Source: Sporisorium sorghi (Eukaryota; Basidiomycota; Ustilaginomycetes; Ustilaginales; Ustilaginaceae). From it: 64,000 nt of DNA. Location: NCBI GenBank assembly GCA_023212695.1, contig JALCCG010000023.1:62001-126000 (forward strand). Direction: 5' to 3'. Each line of letters opens with the position of its first letter. The stretch's first letter is position 1. Positions 8,254 through 16,410 of the stretch are shown piece after piece. Below the pieces are notes generated by a model. That model saw only the letters and a list, made by a program, of their open reading frames with translations. It ran no database searches and was not told the origin of the DNA. The position numbers were made by a program, and so were the translations under genes.

Positions 8254-8275
8254 ATACTGAACGTTCGTTCTGTAT
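8254..8275 (-). promoter_or_regulatory. Putative TetR operator upstream of the tetR gene
   Basis: ATACTGAACGTTCGTTCTGT, sharing ATACTGAACGTTCG with the site before the MFS gene. It lies about 43 bases before the tetR start, fitting autoregulation. Confidence 0.7.
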
Positions 8276-8345
8276 CTTATCAAATGGATTTAAAATATTC
8301 AAGTGGGAGTTTGAATGTCCGAAACAGCGAGGAATCAGCTGATAA

Positions 8346-8384
8346 AAAATAACCGTTACCTCCTGCAGGCAGCGGTTATTTTAG
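8346..8384 (-). terminator. Terminator of the polysaccharide deacetylase gene
   Basis: AAATAACCG and CGGTTATTT pair around a loop; on the minus strand the stem ends in TTATTTTTT. Confidence 0.7.
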
Positions 8385-8401
8385 CATTGCAATGGGATGA
8401 A

Positions 8402-9166
8402 TCAGTGGTTTACTTCAATAAACTTATGCGATTTATCATGATAGGAGAGCAGCTCGGATACAGTAATAAATGTGAAGCCACGCTTTTGCAGCTCCGGCAA
8501 AATCACGCTGAGCGCCTCCACCGTCTGTGTACTGGTCGGGACAAAATCGTGCATAAGCACGATGTCTCCATTGTGCGCGTTATCCAGAACCTTTTTGACG
8601 ATCCGGTTGACGCCGGGCTTTCGCCAATCCAACGTATCCTGGTGCCATGACCACAATACGGTCAGCATACCGATATCCTTGCTTGTTCTTACAATGGATT
8701 CATTGTAACTTCCACCGGGCGGGCGGAACAATACGGTTTTGCTTCCTGTCGCTTTGAAAATCGCTTCCTGGGTCCGGTTCAGTTCACTGGTTAATTTGCT
8801 GGCGTTGATATTGTGGAAGGGAGGATGAGTGTAGGAGTGGTTTCCTATTTCATGCCCTTCGTGAAGCTCGCGTGCCACGATATCGGGGTGTTTCTCCACC
8901 CGGTTGCCCACAACAAAGAAAGTCGCCTTTGCGCCATATTGTTTTAACAGATCCAGAATTTCAACGGTCGTATGTGCATCCGGACCATCATCAAAGGTGA
9001 GGGCAATCACTTTGCTGGGTGTGGGCACTTCCCATACGATCTCTCCGCGTTCCTCATAGTAGTCTCTTCCCTTGGAAGCAGACGGCACATGATCTGCATC
9101 AACATGCTCATTAAGGCACAGGGAGAGGGAGAGAGTAAGCCATATAACAGTTGAGAGCTTTTTCAT
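8402..9166 (-). CDS. Secreted polysaccharide deacetylase (NodB homology domain, CE4)
   Basis: 254 residues when started at ATG 9166, giving MKKLSTVIWLTLSLSLCLN as the signal peptide; longer starts add an unlikely leader. CE4 motifs follow in order: ALTFDDGPD (motif 1, catalytic and metal Asp), EIGNHSYTHP (motif 2, metal His residues), RPPGGSYN (motif 3), then VLWSWHQDTLDW and IVLMHDF (motifs 4 and 5). All key residues are present. It probably removes N-acetyl groups from peptidoglycan or chitin-like oligomers outside the membrane, as in PdaA/PdaB relatives. Monocistronic. Confidence 0.92.
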   Translation of the reverse strand: MKKLSTVIWLTLSLSLCLNEHVDADHVPSASKGRDYYEERGEIVWEVPTPSKVIALTFDDGPDAHTTVEILDLLKQYGAKATFFVVGNRVEKHPDIVARELHEGHEIGNHSYTHPPFHNINASKLTSELNRTQEAIFKATGSKTVLFRPPGGSYNESIVRTSKDIGMLTVLWSWHQDTLDWRKPGVNRIVKKVLDNAHNGDIVLMHDFVPTSTQTVEALSVILPELQKRGFTFITVSELLSYHDKSHKFIEVNH

Positions 9167-9313
9167 GGTGATCATTATCCTTTTCTCTGCTGTTCTAGTC
9201 TTGGCATGTGACATGCAAGCTTCTTTATCATTTGGTGAACACGGTAAAATTATTCCTAATGTCTGGCTCAGACGCCGTTCAGAGCATGTTAATGGTAGAA
9301 AGGAGTGATCCAG

Positions 9314-9616
9314 ATGCAATCACGTAATCGTTCGAATGCCCAAGGGATTGACGTGAGCCGCTACCAGGGGGTGGTGGATTGGGCAAAGGTAAAGGCTTCC
9401 GGTAAATCGTTTGTTTTTATAAAGGCATCCCAAGGGACATCGCTTGAGGATCCCCGGTTTGCGGGCAATGCCCAAGGGGCAAAGGCAGCGGGTATGCTCA
9501 TAGGCGCTTATCCTTACCTGGAAGCATCGAACATAACGGAGCAGCGCGATCGAATCGATGAATTAGAGCAGCGACTCGGGGCAATCGAGAAAAATGGGGG
9601 ATCGCATTCAGGGTGA
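9314..9616 (+). pseudogene. Internally deleted GH25 lysozyme (phage endolysin remnant)
   Basis: The frame of 100 residues starts at ATG 9314 with AAGGAG upstream. Residues 10-75 match the start of a GH25 muramidase: QGIDVSRYQGVVDWAKVKASG, FIKASQGT, GAKAAGMLIGAYPY. A complete GH25 domain needs about 180-190 residues. Here the sequence jumps in frame from AYPYLEA to a coiled tail ITEQRDRIDELEQRLGAIEK, the type of ending seen in phage endolysins. The catalytic acidic pair in the second half of the barrel is missing, so hydrolysis is unlikely. It lies about 150 bases before tRNA-Leu. Confidence 0.75.
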
Positions 9617-9641
9617 TGCGAAAAAATATGAGTTTCATATA

Positions 9642-9671
9642 TTGACATCATATGGTTAGACATGGTATTAT
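9642..9671 (+). promoter_or_regulatory. Sigma-A-type promoter of tRNA-Leu
   Basis: TTGACA at 9642-9647, 18 bases, TATTAT at 9666-9671, about 100 bases ahead of the tRNA. Confidence 0.6.
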
Positions 9672-9769
9672 CGATTTTGTCGCCAGAACGAAAAGAATCG
9701 CAAAATTTTCCGTTAATCGGTATGAATCCCATATGGTGATTTGAATAGAGCGAATCTAAGATAAAATAT

Positions 9770-9855
9770 GCCGGGGTGGCGGAATTGGCAGACGCACAGG
9801 ACTTAAAATCCTGCGGTAGGTGACTACCGTACGGGTTCGACCCCCGTCCTCGGCA
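9770..9855 (+). tRNA. tRNA-Leu (TAA)
   Basis: 86 bases with a long variable arm (GGTAGGTGACTACC), acceptor GCCGGGG/CCTCGGC with one G:T pair, and anticodon loop CTTAAAA. No encoded CCA. Confidence 0.95.
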
Positions 9856-9883
9856 TTATAACAGCGTCTGGTAAGATGCGAAA

Positions 9884-9921
9884 TAAGTCGGCCCCCTGTA
9901 TGGGTGCCGGCTTGTTTTTTT
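9884..9921 (+). terminator. Terminator of tRNA-Leu
   Basis: AAGTCGGC pairs with GCCGGCTT, with extra CCC/GGG pairs, followed by GTTTTTTT. Confidence 0.8.
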
Positions 9922-10057
9922 AAATTGACAAGAGGTCAATTTTTTTGACGAGGCTATTATCGGAACAAACGGAATGGAAGACGTTAAAGTCCTTTCTATA
10001 AAAATCGCATTCTTTTATAATTCCACGCTGACCTGTGTGAGGAGGAGGGGAGGAGAG

Positions 10058-10750
10058 ATGCGGATGTTTAATAATGATTGGGACGTTATCCTGAACGGAG
10101 AGATTGATAAGCCTTATTTTGAAGCGTTGATGGAACGGGTGGACGAGGAGTACCGGCGCAGCACGGTGTATCCTCCTAAGGAAGATATATTTCGAGCTCT
10201 TCACCAAACATCGTATGAATCCACAAAAGTCGTTATTTTGGGACAAGATCCCTATCACGGACGAAAGCAGGCACAGGGATTAAGCTTTTCCGTTTCACCC
10301 GGAGTTACGATTCCTCCGTCTCTGCGCAATATACATAAGGAGCTGGCATCCGATTTGGGTGTACCTGTTCCGCACCATGGCTCTTTGCAGTCATGGGCTG
10401 ATCAGGGGGTGCTGCTGCTTAATGCGGTTCTTACGGTACGCGAAGGTGAGCCCAATTCGCATAAAGGAATCGGGTGGGAGCGATTCACGGATACCGTTAT
10501 TGCAAAGCTGAATGAACGCGATCAGCCAATGGTGTTTATATTATGGGGCAGTTACGCACAGAAGAAGGGTTCTTTCATAGACCGAAGTCGGCACAAGGTG
10601 CTTGAGTCCAGTCATCCGAGTCCATTTGCAGCACACAAAGGTTTTTTCGGCAGTCGTCCATTTTCAGCATCGAATGCTTATTTAATGCAAAAGGGTATGG
10701 ATCCGGTGAATTGGGACATCCCAAGCACATCGGGCGATGGAGTTGAATAA
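10058..10750 (+). CDS. ung: Uracil-DNA glycosylase
   Basis: 230 residues, family 1 UDG. It cuts uracil from DNA to start base-excision repair. Motif GQDPYHG at residues 62-68 holds the catalytic Asp64; GLSFSV follows, and the C-terminal SSHPSPFAAHKGF carries the catalytic His and the minor-groove loop. The ATG at 10058 follows a purine-rich GGAGGAGGGGAGGAG; the longer frame from 9974 is unlikely because it would place this site inside the gene. Length is normal. A small gene follows after 19 bases. Confidence 0.97.
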   Translation: MRMFNNDWDVILNGEIDKPYFEALMERVDEEYRRSTVYPPKEDIFRALHQTSYESTKVVILGQDPYHGRKQAQGLSFSVSPGVTIPPSLRNIHKELASDLGVPVPHHGSLQSWADQGVLLLNAVLTVREGEPNSHKGIGWERFTDTVIAKLNERDQPMVFILWGSYAQKKGSFIDRSRHKVLESSHPSPFAAHKGFFGSRPFSASNAYLMQKGMDPVNWDIPSTSGDGVE

Positions 10751-10769
10751 TCCGCGAGAGGTGACCTTC

Positions 10770-11165
10770 ATGAAGCATTGGATCGGTCGTCATGTTGTCA
10801 TTCAGCGTTTAGACGGGGCGAAAAGCACGGTTGAAGGTGTGTTGAAATCATGGGACCCCATTCAGGAGAAGGTCATTCTTGGCCCGGGGGAGCTTGTCAT
10901 ACCGTTTCGCTCCATTCATAGAATAATGCCAAGAAATTCTTCTCCGGCTCTAAACTCTATCGGTTATGTCGTGAATCATACGATTCAATTTGATAATGCA
11001 GTCTACTTTGGATCTTGTGTGATGGTATGGAGGGGCAATCAATTGGTCTCCTCTCAGGCCGTTCTTGCTTCTCATGATGAGGAGACGGTCACGCTGTCAA
11101 ATGGAATGATTTTGCGTAAGGACGAGCATTATTTTGTCGTTCGGTCCTTGCGGGGCAATGTGTAA
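10770..11165 (+). CDS. Hypothetical protein cotranscribed with ung
   Basis: 131 residues from ATG 10770, with GAGAGGTGA upstream; an alternative start at 10737 would overlap ung by 14 bases. The sequence is rich in beta strands (HVVIQRLDGAKSTVEGVLKSW, KVILGPGELVIPFRSIHRI), resembling a small barrel repeated twice (second half: SIGYVVNHTI...). No family recognised. It probably shares the ung transcript, which ends at the strong terminator 11177-11228. Confidence 0.6.
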   Translation: MKHWIGRHVVIQRLDGAKSTVEGVLKSWDPIQEKVILGPGELVIPFRSIHRIMPRNSSPALNSIGYVVNHTIQFDNAVYFGSCVMVWRGNQLVSSQAVLASHDEETVTLSNGMILRKDEHYFVVRSLRGNV

Positions 11166-11176
11166 TCATTTGAATA

Positions 11177-11228
11177 AAGGATATCCCCAGCAGCCATAGT
11201 AAAGTTGGCGGGGACATCCTTTTTTTTG
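11177..11228 (+). terminator. Terminator of ung and the following gene
   Basis: AAGGATATCCCCAGC pairs with GCGGGGACATCCTT, ending in eight T. Confidence 0.8.
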
Positions 11229-11263
11229 TTTGAATGAAGGATAAGCAGAATTCCTTGAAGCGT

Positions 11264-12340
11264 TTAAGCCTCCTCTACTTTTTCAGCAAGGAAGAGTTCG
11301 TAGATCCGCACCACGAGAATTTTAATGATCATATAGGCAGGAATAGCGAGCAGGATACCGAGGAGTCCGAAGAAATCTCCACCTACCAGAATAAGGACCA
11401 CCGTGGTTAGAGGGTGAATATCGAGCTGTTTGCCATAGATTACAGGGGTCAGAATATTATCTTGAATTTGCTGTGCGATCACAATAACAACGACAGACCA
11501 TATGGCGATGGACGGAGCTTCAATGAACCCGACGATAACGACAGGGATGGTTGCAAGCAGCGCACCGATATACGGAATGAAATTCAAGAAGAAGGAGATT
11601 ACGGTTAACAACAAGGAATAGGGCAGTCCAATAATTAAAAATCCGATATAAATCAGAACGCTAAGTATAAGATTAAGGATGACTTTGCCGATAATAAAAT
11701 TGCTGAGTGCGGAATCAATCTCACCCAGCACTTCCTGACCGTCACGGCGGAATCGTCTAGGCAGAACGCTGAGCAATCTTGGCGGCAGCTTGTTGCCCTC
11801 CTTGAGCATGTAGTACAGAATGATGGGAATCGTAGCAATAATGACAACAACACCGGATACAACGGTAATCAGGTTGTTGATGGAGTTGCTAATCCAGGTA
11901 ATGATGCGATTCATATATTCCGTGAGCGAAGTGGTCAACTCTGATTCGGTTGGTATGAAGCGGGACCAGTACGGATTCTGCTGCAGCTGGTCAATCTGTT
12001 CCTGGACGCCCTCCACTAGGAAAGGGGCGTTGCTTATGAAAGTCTCCATCTGTTCCCGAAGTGTCGGCCACACCACGATGCCAAAGATCGCACAGAGTCC
12101 GGCAAACACGAAATACAGCATCAAGACGCCAATGGAGCGTTTGATTTTCTGGCGTTCCAGGTAATCGACAATTGGCCGAAGCAGGTAATAGAAGAAGCCG
12201 GCCATCGCGACAGGAACAATCAACATGTTGAACATGGAGACGATTGGGCGGAACAAAAAGCTGATCTCGGATCCTAGATAAATGATTAAGAGCAGCGCGA
12301 TTATACCGAAGCATGTCCTGAAATATTTGCTCTGCATCAT
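11264..12340 (-). CDS. AI-2E family transporter (UPF0118)
   Basis: 358 residues with about eight membrane helices, three before and five after a soluble helical stretch (about 90-150), the family layout. Recognisable parts are FFYYLLRPIVDYLERQKIKRS near the N-terminus and PLTTVVLILVGGDFFGLLGILLAIPAYMII near the C-terminus. The ATG at 12340 has GGAGGG seven bases ahead. Members export AI-2 in E. coli (TqsA) or move Na+ and H+ in other bacteria, so the substrate is open. It lies 100 bases downstream of an L,D-transpeptidase gene on the same strand. Confidence 0.9.
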   Translation of the reverse strand: MMQSKYFRTCFGIIALLLIIYLGSEISFLFRPIVSMFNMLIVPVAMAGFFYYLLRPIVDYLERQKIKRSIGVLMLYFVFAGLCAIFGIVVWPTLREQMETFISNAPFLVEGVQEQIDQLQQNPYWSRFIPTESELTTSLTEYMNRIITWISNSINNLITVVSGVVVIIATIPIILYYMLKEGNKLPPRLLSVLPRRFRRDGQEVLGEIDSALSNFIIGKVILNLILSVLIYIGFLIIGLPYSLLLTVISFFLNFIPYIGALLATIPVVIVGFIEAPSIAIWSVVVIVIAQQIQDNILTPVIYGKQLDIHPLTTVVLILVGGDFFGLLGILLAIPAYMIIKILVVRIYELFLAEKVEEA

Positions 12341-12440
12341 GGGCAATCCCTCCATAACAACGAATAGGTAAATACGTAAGTACCATATAACATTTGTATT
12401 TAACCAATTTGGAGGGATTTGAAATCACCAGTCTATGTTA

Positions 12441-12779
12441 TTAGTTTCGTATGGTGACCTGGGTATGCAGGGGTACGAGCGAAGCAAGCTGCACAACATC
12501 CTCATTGTACATCCGAATGCAGCCATGGGAAACGGATCTGCCGATGGATGAAGGATCATTCGTGCCATGGATGCCGTAGTGCGGTTTGGACAAACCTAAC
12601 CAATAAGCTCCGAATGGTCCGCCTGGATTGGGCTCTTTGGTGACGATTGTGTAATTGCCGGGAGGGGTCTGCGTGGCCATTTTGCCTACAGCAATCGGGT
12701 ACGTATGTACCACGGCGTCACCGTCCAGCAAATGCAGCTGATAGTTGGCCACATCGACAATGATGCGGTACTTGGGCAT
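12441..12779 (-). CDS. Short L,D-transpeptidase (YkuD domain)
   Basis: 112 residues, essentially a bare YkuD domain: [25 protein letters not shown] opens it, [11 protein letters not shown] follows, and the active site [21 protein letters not shown] has the catalytic Cys and conserved His residues. It has no signal peptide, LysM or anchor, so it may act on spore or wall material after release, as discussed for B. subtilis YkuD-type enzymes. Three ATGs in a row (12785, 12782, 12779) follow AGGAGG; the last gives the best spacing. Confidence 0.88.
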   Translation of the reverse strand: MPKYRIIVDVANYQLHLLDGDAVVHTYPIAVGKMATQTPPGNYTIVTKEPNPGGPFGAYWLGLSKPHYGIHGTNDPSSIGRSVSHGCIRMYNEDVVQLASLVPLHTQVTIRN

Positions 12780-12955
12780 CATCATCCACCTCCTTTTTCA
12801 TCCATGTTATGAATCGGGGAAGGCATTCGACCCAGATTTGGCCTAAAATAGGCAGATTGCACCTTCACGGTTTGGAAGAAATTTCATCCGTTGATAAGGG
12901 CGGGGCGATGTTATATTTAATAATGAAAAGCTTTACATCAGGAAGGGGATAACCG

Positions 12956-14779
12956 ATGTCTCCTGTTGGGTTTTATCAAAAATACATCAAAAATAATATG
13001 TTTACCAAAATGCTGCTCTTGATTTCCCTGATTGCGGTGGTCACCATCGTAACTTTATCTTTTCTAATGTATTATTTCTTGTTTCAATCCGCTGTTCGCA
13101 GCGAACTGGATATCCAGCGCAGCGGAGTTGAACGGGTGGAGCGGCACGTGAATCAAAAATATGAGAATGTACAGTCCTACGTGAATGATTTGTATCGCAA
13201 TGGTTCCCTTGGCCTTGACACCTCCTACTTTCTCATGAACTCGTTCAATGAATATATTGCCAAGCGGATGAACCGGATTGTGGGCAGCGGGCAGTCCAAT
13301 ACGGATAGTGTGCTTGCTTACTTTAAGCAGCGGCTGGACGATGATCCGGATATTGAGAATATTATGCTGTACAGTGCCGAGAAGCAGTATGTGTATGTAT
13401 ATAAACAGGGCAGCATGACCCGGCTCTATCAGGCGAACGCTACGCATTCTTACATACCCGATGTTATGGCCATGGAAAGCCAGAGCGTCACACTGCCGAA
13501 TTTCTGGGTTCGCAAGCTGGCTGGAGATGCTGCTGTACCGCTATTCTCGATACGGAGCCCGATCAATGATATGACCACCTACAAGAATCTGGGGCAGCTG
13601 CTTGTTTTATTCCGGACGGAAGCGCTCGCAACCGTGCTGAACAGCAGCGAGGATGAGATGAAGGGATCTGTAATGGTCCTGTCGGGTGATGGCAGCGTAA
13701 TGTTTGATTCTGGTGGCAGATATTATGGCGAGAAGTATCCGTATGCGGAGCGGCTGCTCAATTCCAAGGAAACCGTATTCTTGGACGAGGAGTCGTATGT
13801 AACCATATCGGCTCACAATCAGGCGGGTTACACGGTGGTAGGGATTACTCCGAAGCACGAGGTTGCGGAATCCCTGCATGGCTTGCAGAGCACGATTATT
13901 ATTGCAGCCATGTTATGCATTGTTGTTGCCGTTTCCATTCCGGCCCTGATGATTGTGAACTACTCCAAGCGGACCGATAACATCATCCGATTCATGCGCA
14001 AGGTGGAGAAGGGCGAGTTTGTTGCCCGGATGCAGGATACCAAGGAGGATCAGCTGGGGCAAATTGCCGGCAGCTTTAATGAAATGCTGGATGAGCTGAC
14101 ACGATATATCGATAAGGTATATAAAGCGGAGATCAACCAGAAGAACGCGGAGCTGTCCGCGCTGCAGGCCAGAATTAACCCGCATTTTCTATATAATACG
14201 CTTGAAGTGATACGAATGAGAGCTCTCTCTCAGGGCGCTCAGGATGTTGGCGATATGATCTACAGCTTATCGATGCTGTTTAAGAATATCGTACAGCGCA
14301 AGTCCAACTATACGTTGAAGGATGAGCTGGAAGCTTGCCGGCTCTATCTGGAACTGTTCCGTATTCGCTATAAGGACAAGTATATTTATAAAATGTTCTG
14401 CGAGGAACCAATCAAGAGTGTGCCGATGATGAAAATGTCGCTGCAGCCGCTCATTGAGAACTATATTGTACATGGATTGCGGAGCGACCAGGATGATAAC
14501 TGGCTATCGATCACCGCTACGCAGCAGGACGGTGAGGTCTGCATTGTGATCAAGGATAACGGGAAGGGAATCGAACCAAAGCGGCTTGAGGATATCCGTG
14601 CAAGACTGCAGATGGCTGAGTCCAACGGAGAATCCTTTGGGCTGCGAAGTGTGAATGAACGGTTAAAGCTGACGTTTGGAAGTTCTTACGGGATGGACAT
14701 CGAGAGTGAGCCGGGTAACGGAACGACGGTGACCGTCAGATTTCCGGTGACAGAAGGGAAGTTGGATAACGATGTATAA
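12956..14779 (+). CDS. Sensor histidine kinase, YesM family, of the glycan locus
   Basis: 607 residues. Membrane helix 1 is at about 16-40, a large extracellular sensor domain at 41-305, helix 2 at about 310-336 and a HAMP linker at 336-385. Then comes the His_kinase domain with the phospho-acceptor His410 in INPHFLYNTLEVIR and an HATPase with IKDNGKGIEP and FGLRSVNERL. This is the layout of YesM-type carbohydrate sensors. The start at 12956 has GGAAGGGG upstream. It overlaps the response regulator gene by 8 bases, so the two are translationally coupled. The pair stands directly upstream of the importer and hydrolases it probably controls. Confidence 0.93.
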   Translation: MSPVGFYQKYIKNNMFTKMLLLISLIAVVTIVTLSFLMYYFLFQSAVRSELDIQRSGVERVERHVNQKYENVQSYVNDLYRNGSLGLDTSYFLMNSFNEYIAKRMNRIVGSGQSNTDSVLAYFKQRLDDDPDIENIMLYSAEKQYVYVYKQGSMTRLYQANATHSYIPDVMAMESQSVTLPNFWVRKLAGDAAVPLFSIRSPINDMTTYKNLGQLLVLFRTEALATVLNSSEDEMKGSVMVLSGDGSVMFDSGGRYYGEKYPYAERLLNSKETVFLDEESYVTISAHNQAGYTVVGITPKHEVAESLHGLQSTIIIAAMLCIVVAVSIPALMIVNYSKRTDNIIRFMRKVEKGEFVARMQDTKEDQLGQIAGSFNEMLDELTRYIDKVYKAEINQKNAELSALQARINPHFLYNTLEVIRMRALSQGAQDVGDMIYSLSMLFKNIVQRKSNYTLKDELEACRLYLELFRIRYKDKYIYKMFCEEPIKSVPMMKMSLQPLIENYIVHGLRSDQDDNWLSITATQQDGEVCIVIKDNGKGIEPKRLEDIRARLQMAESNGESFGLRSVNERLKLTFGSSYGMDIESEPGNGTTVTVRFPVTEGKLDNDV

Positions 14780-16283
14780 GGTATTTATCGTGGATGATGA
14801 GCCGTTCATTATAGAAGGATTGGTAGATGTCGTGGATTGGTCCAAGTATGGCATTGAGGTGGTGGGTCACGCAGGAAACGGTCGCCAGGCATTGGAGAAG
14901 ATGGCGGTCGTCCCCGTTGATATCCTCATAACGGATATATCAATGCCTGTGATGACAGGACTTGAATTGATAGAAGGCGCACGCAAGCTGAACCGCAATC
15001 TGAAGGTGATCATCCTCAGCGGCTTTGACGATTTTGCCTATTTGAAGGAAGGTATGCGTCTCGGGATCGAGAATTATTTGCTCAAGCCGATCAATCTGAA
15101 GGAACTGGAAGAGACCATTGCCAGTACGACCGATAAGATGAACAATGCCAAGAGAGAAATGAGACTGGACGAATACGACATTAACATTCTGCGAAGCAAT
15201 ATTCTATACCGCTGGATCACGGACCGGATTGAGCCGGAGGAGCTGGAGGAACGCGCAAATCTTCTGGGGCTGAACCTGAATTTGCCCTATGTCATGGCAT
15301 CCATACTGCGAGCTGATTTCACGCCGCTTGAGAGCTGTCTGTATCAATTGATGGAGCAGGAGCAGGGCGTTATGTATTTCCGGGACAATGACGGCGACCA
15401 TGTGGTGATATTTATGATGAGGGAGCCGGATACGGAAAAGGCGAGGGCGATCAGGCTCCTGCAGCAGGTGCGCGAGCAGTGTTATGAAGAGGAGCTGTGC
15501 ATATCGCTTGGGAGCATAGAGAGCCTCGGAGGAAATTATAAGGATAGCTATCTCCATGCGAAGGAGGCACAGGAATACTATCTCGTGCTGGAGCAGCCCT
15601 CCTACGTGGATTATGTTGATGTTCAGGCGAAGAAGGGCGAAGCCGCGGAATCCTACACGGTCCAGTGGCCTGAGTATGCAAAAGGCATCGCTGGCAGGGA
15701 CAAGCAGGGGCTGTTTGAGCTGATCGACAGCGATTTTGACCGGCTTCGCCACACGCAGGGCATGACCCCAACGATACTGAAGAGTGTCGCGGTTGAGATG
15801 GTTGTTCGCCTGAAGCTGGAGCTTAACGATATTCAATACACGGCTGCCCCCGATTTTGTAAAAAACACGATTACCGATATTATGGAGTCCATATCGATAG
15901 ACGACTTGATTACGGCCGTGAAAGAAGGGGTCGGCGGTCTGGTTGACTCGCTCAACAATGACGTGAAGAGCCCTGTCATTCAGCAGATTTTGCACCATAT
16001 CCAGCAGCATTTTAACGAGGATTTGTCATTGAAGGTGTTGGGTGCCCAATACCATATTCATCCCGTGTATCTTGGGCATCTCTTTCATAAAGAAACGGGA
16101 GAGAGCTTTACGGAGTATATTAACAGGTACCGCATCGATAGAGCCAAAGAACTACTGCGAAACTCCTCTGCCAAAGTTCAAGATATCGCAAAAAATGTAG
16201 GTTACTGGGAAACGGGTTATTTCTATAAACAGTTCAAAAAGTTTGTCGGCGTATCGCCAAGAGACTTTAGAGGAATGCTCTGA
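14772..16283 (+). CDS. AraC-type response regulator, YesN family, of the glycan locus
   Basis: 503 residues. The receiver domain (1-120) has the acidic pocket D8/D9, phospho-acceptor D55 in ILITDISMP and Lys105 in NYLLKPINL. A middle region of ~280 residues follows, then two AraC helix-turn-helix motifs at about 400-503 (LSLKVLGAQYHIHPVYLGHLF and VQDIAKNVGYWETGYFYKQFKK). YesN-type regulators activate neighbouring sugar ABC importers. The gap to the binding-protein gene is 127 bases and holds a terminator and a cre site. Confidence 0.93.
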   Translation: MYKVFIVDDEPFIIEGLVDVVDWSKYGIEVVGHAGNGRQALEKMAVVPVDILITDISMPVMTGLELIEGARKLNRNLKVIILSGFDDFAYLKEGMRLGIENYLLKPINLKELEETIASTTDKMNNAKREMRLDEYDINILRSNILYRWITDRIEPEELEERANLLGLNLNLPYVMASILRADFTPLESCLYQLMEQEQGVMYFRDNDGDHVVIFMMREPDTEKARAIRLLQQVREQCYEEELCISLGSIESLGGNYKDSYLHAKEAQEYYLVLEQPSYVDYVDVQAKKGEAAESYTVQWPEYAKGIAGRDKQGLFELIDSDFDRLRHTQGMTPTILKSVAVEMVVRLKLELNDIQYTAAPDFVKNTITDIMESISIDDLITAVKEGVGGLVDSLNNDVKSPVIQQILHHIQQHFNEDLSLKVLGAQYHIHPVYLGHLFHKETGESFTEYINRYRIDRAKELLRNSSAKVQDIAKNVGYWETGYFYKQFKKFVGVSPRDFRGML

Positions 16284-16305
16284 TTGATTTAATCAGAGTT
16301 TTTTT
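16278..16305 (+). terminator. Terminator after the regulator gene
   Basis: CTCTGATT pairs with AATCAGAG across the stop codon, followed by seven T. It separates regulators from the structural operon. Confidence 0.75.
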
Positions 16306-16344
16306 CTTTATTTTCACCATAATTCCTTTAATTTTTCGCCTATG

Positions 16345-16358
16345 TGAAACTGCTTTCA
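16345..16358 (+). promoter_or_regulatory. Putative cre (CcpA) site upstream of the glycan importer
   Basis: TGAAACTGCTTTCA matches the cre pattern TGWNANCGNTNWCA at all but one fixed position (T for C in the central CG). It is 53 bases before the binding-protein ATG, a position suited to carbon catabolite control of the whole operon. Confidence 0.6.
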
Positions 16359-16410
16359 TGGGATAACCTTATAGGTGTAGAGACACAAGGATTCAAAAGG
16401 GAGGATAAAC

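Noticed and set aside
8315..8650. + strand ORF of 111 codons
   Set aside because: Lies opposite the polysaccharide deacetylase, which has all CE4 motifs, and covers its terminator.
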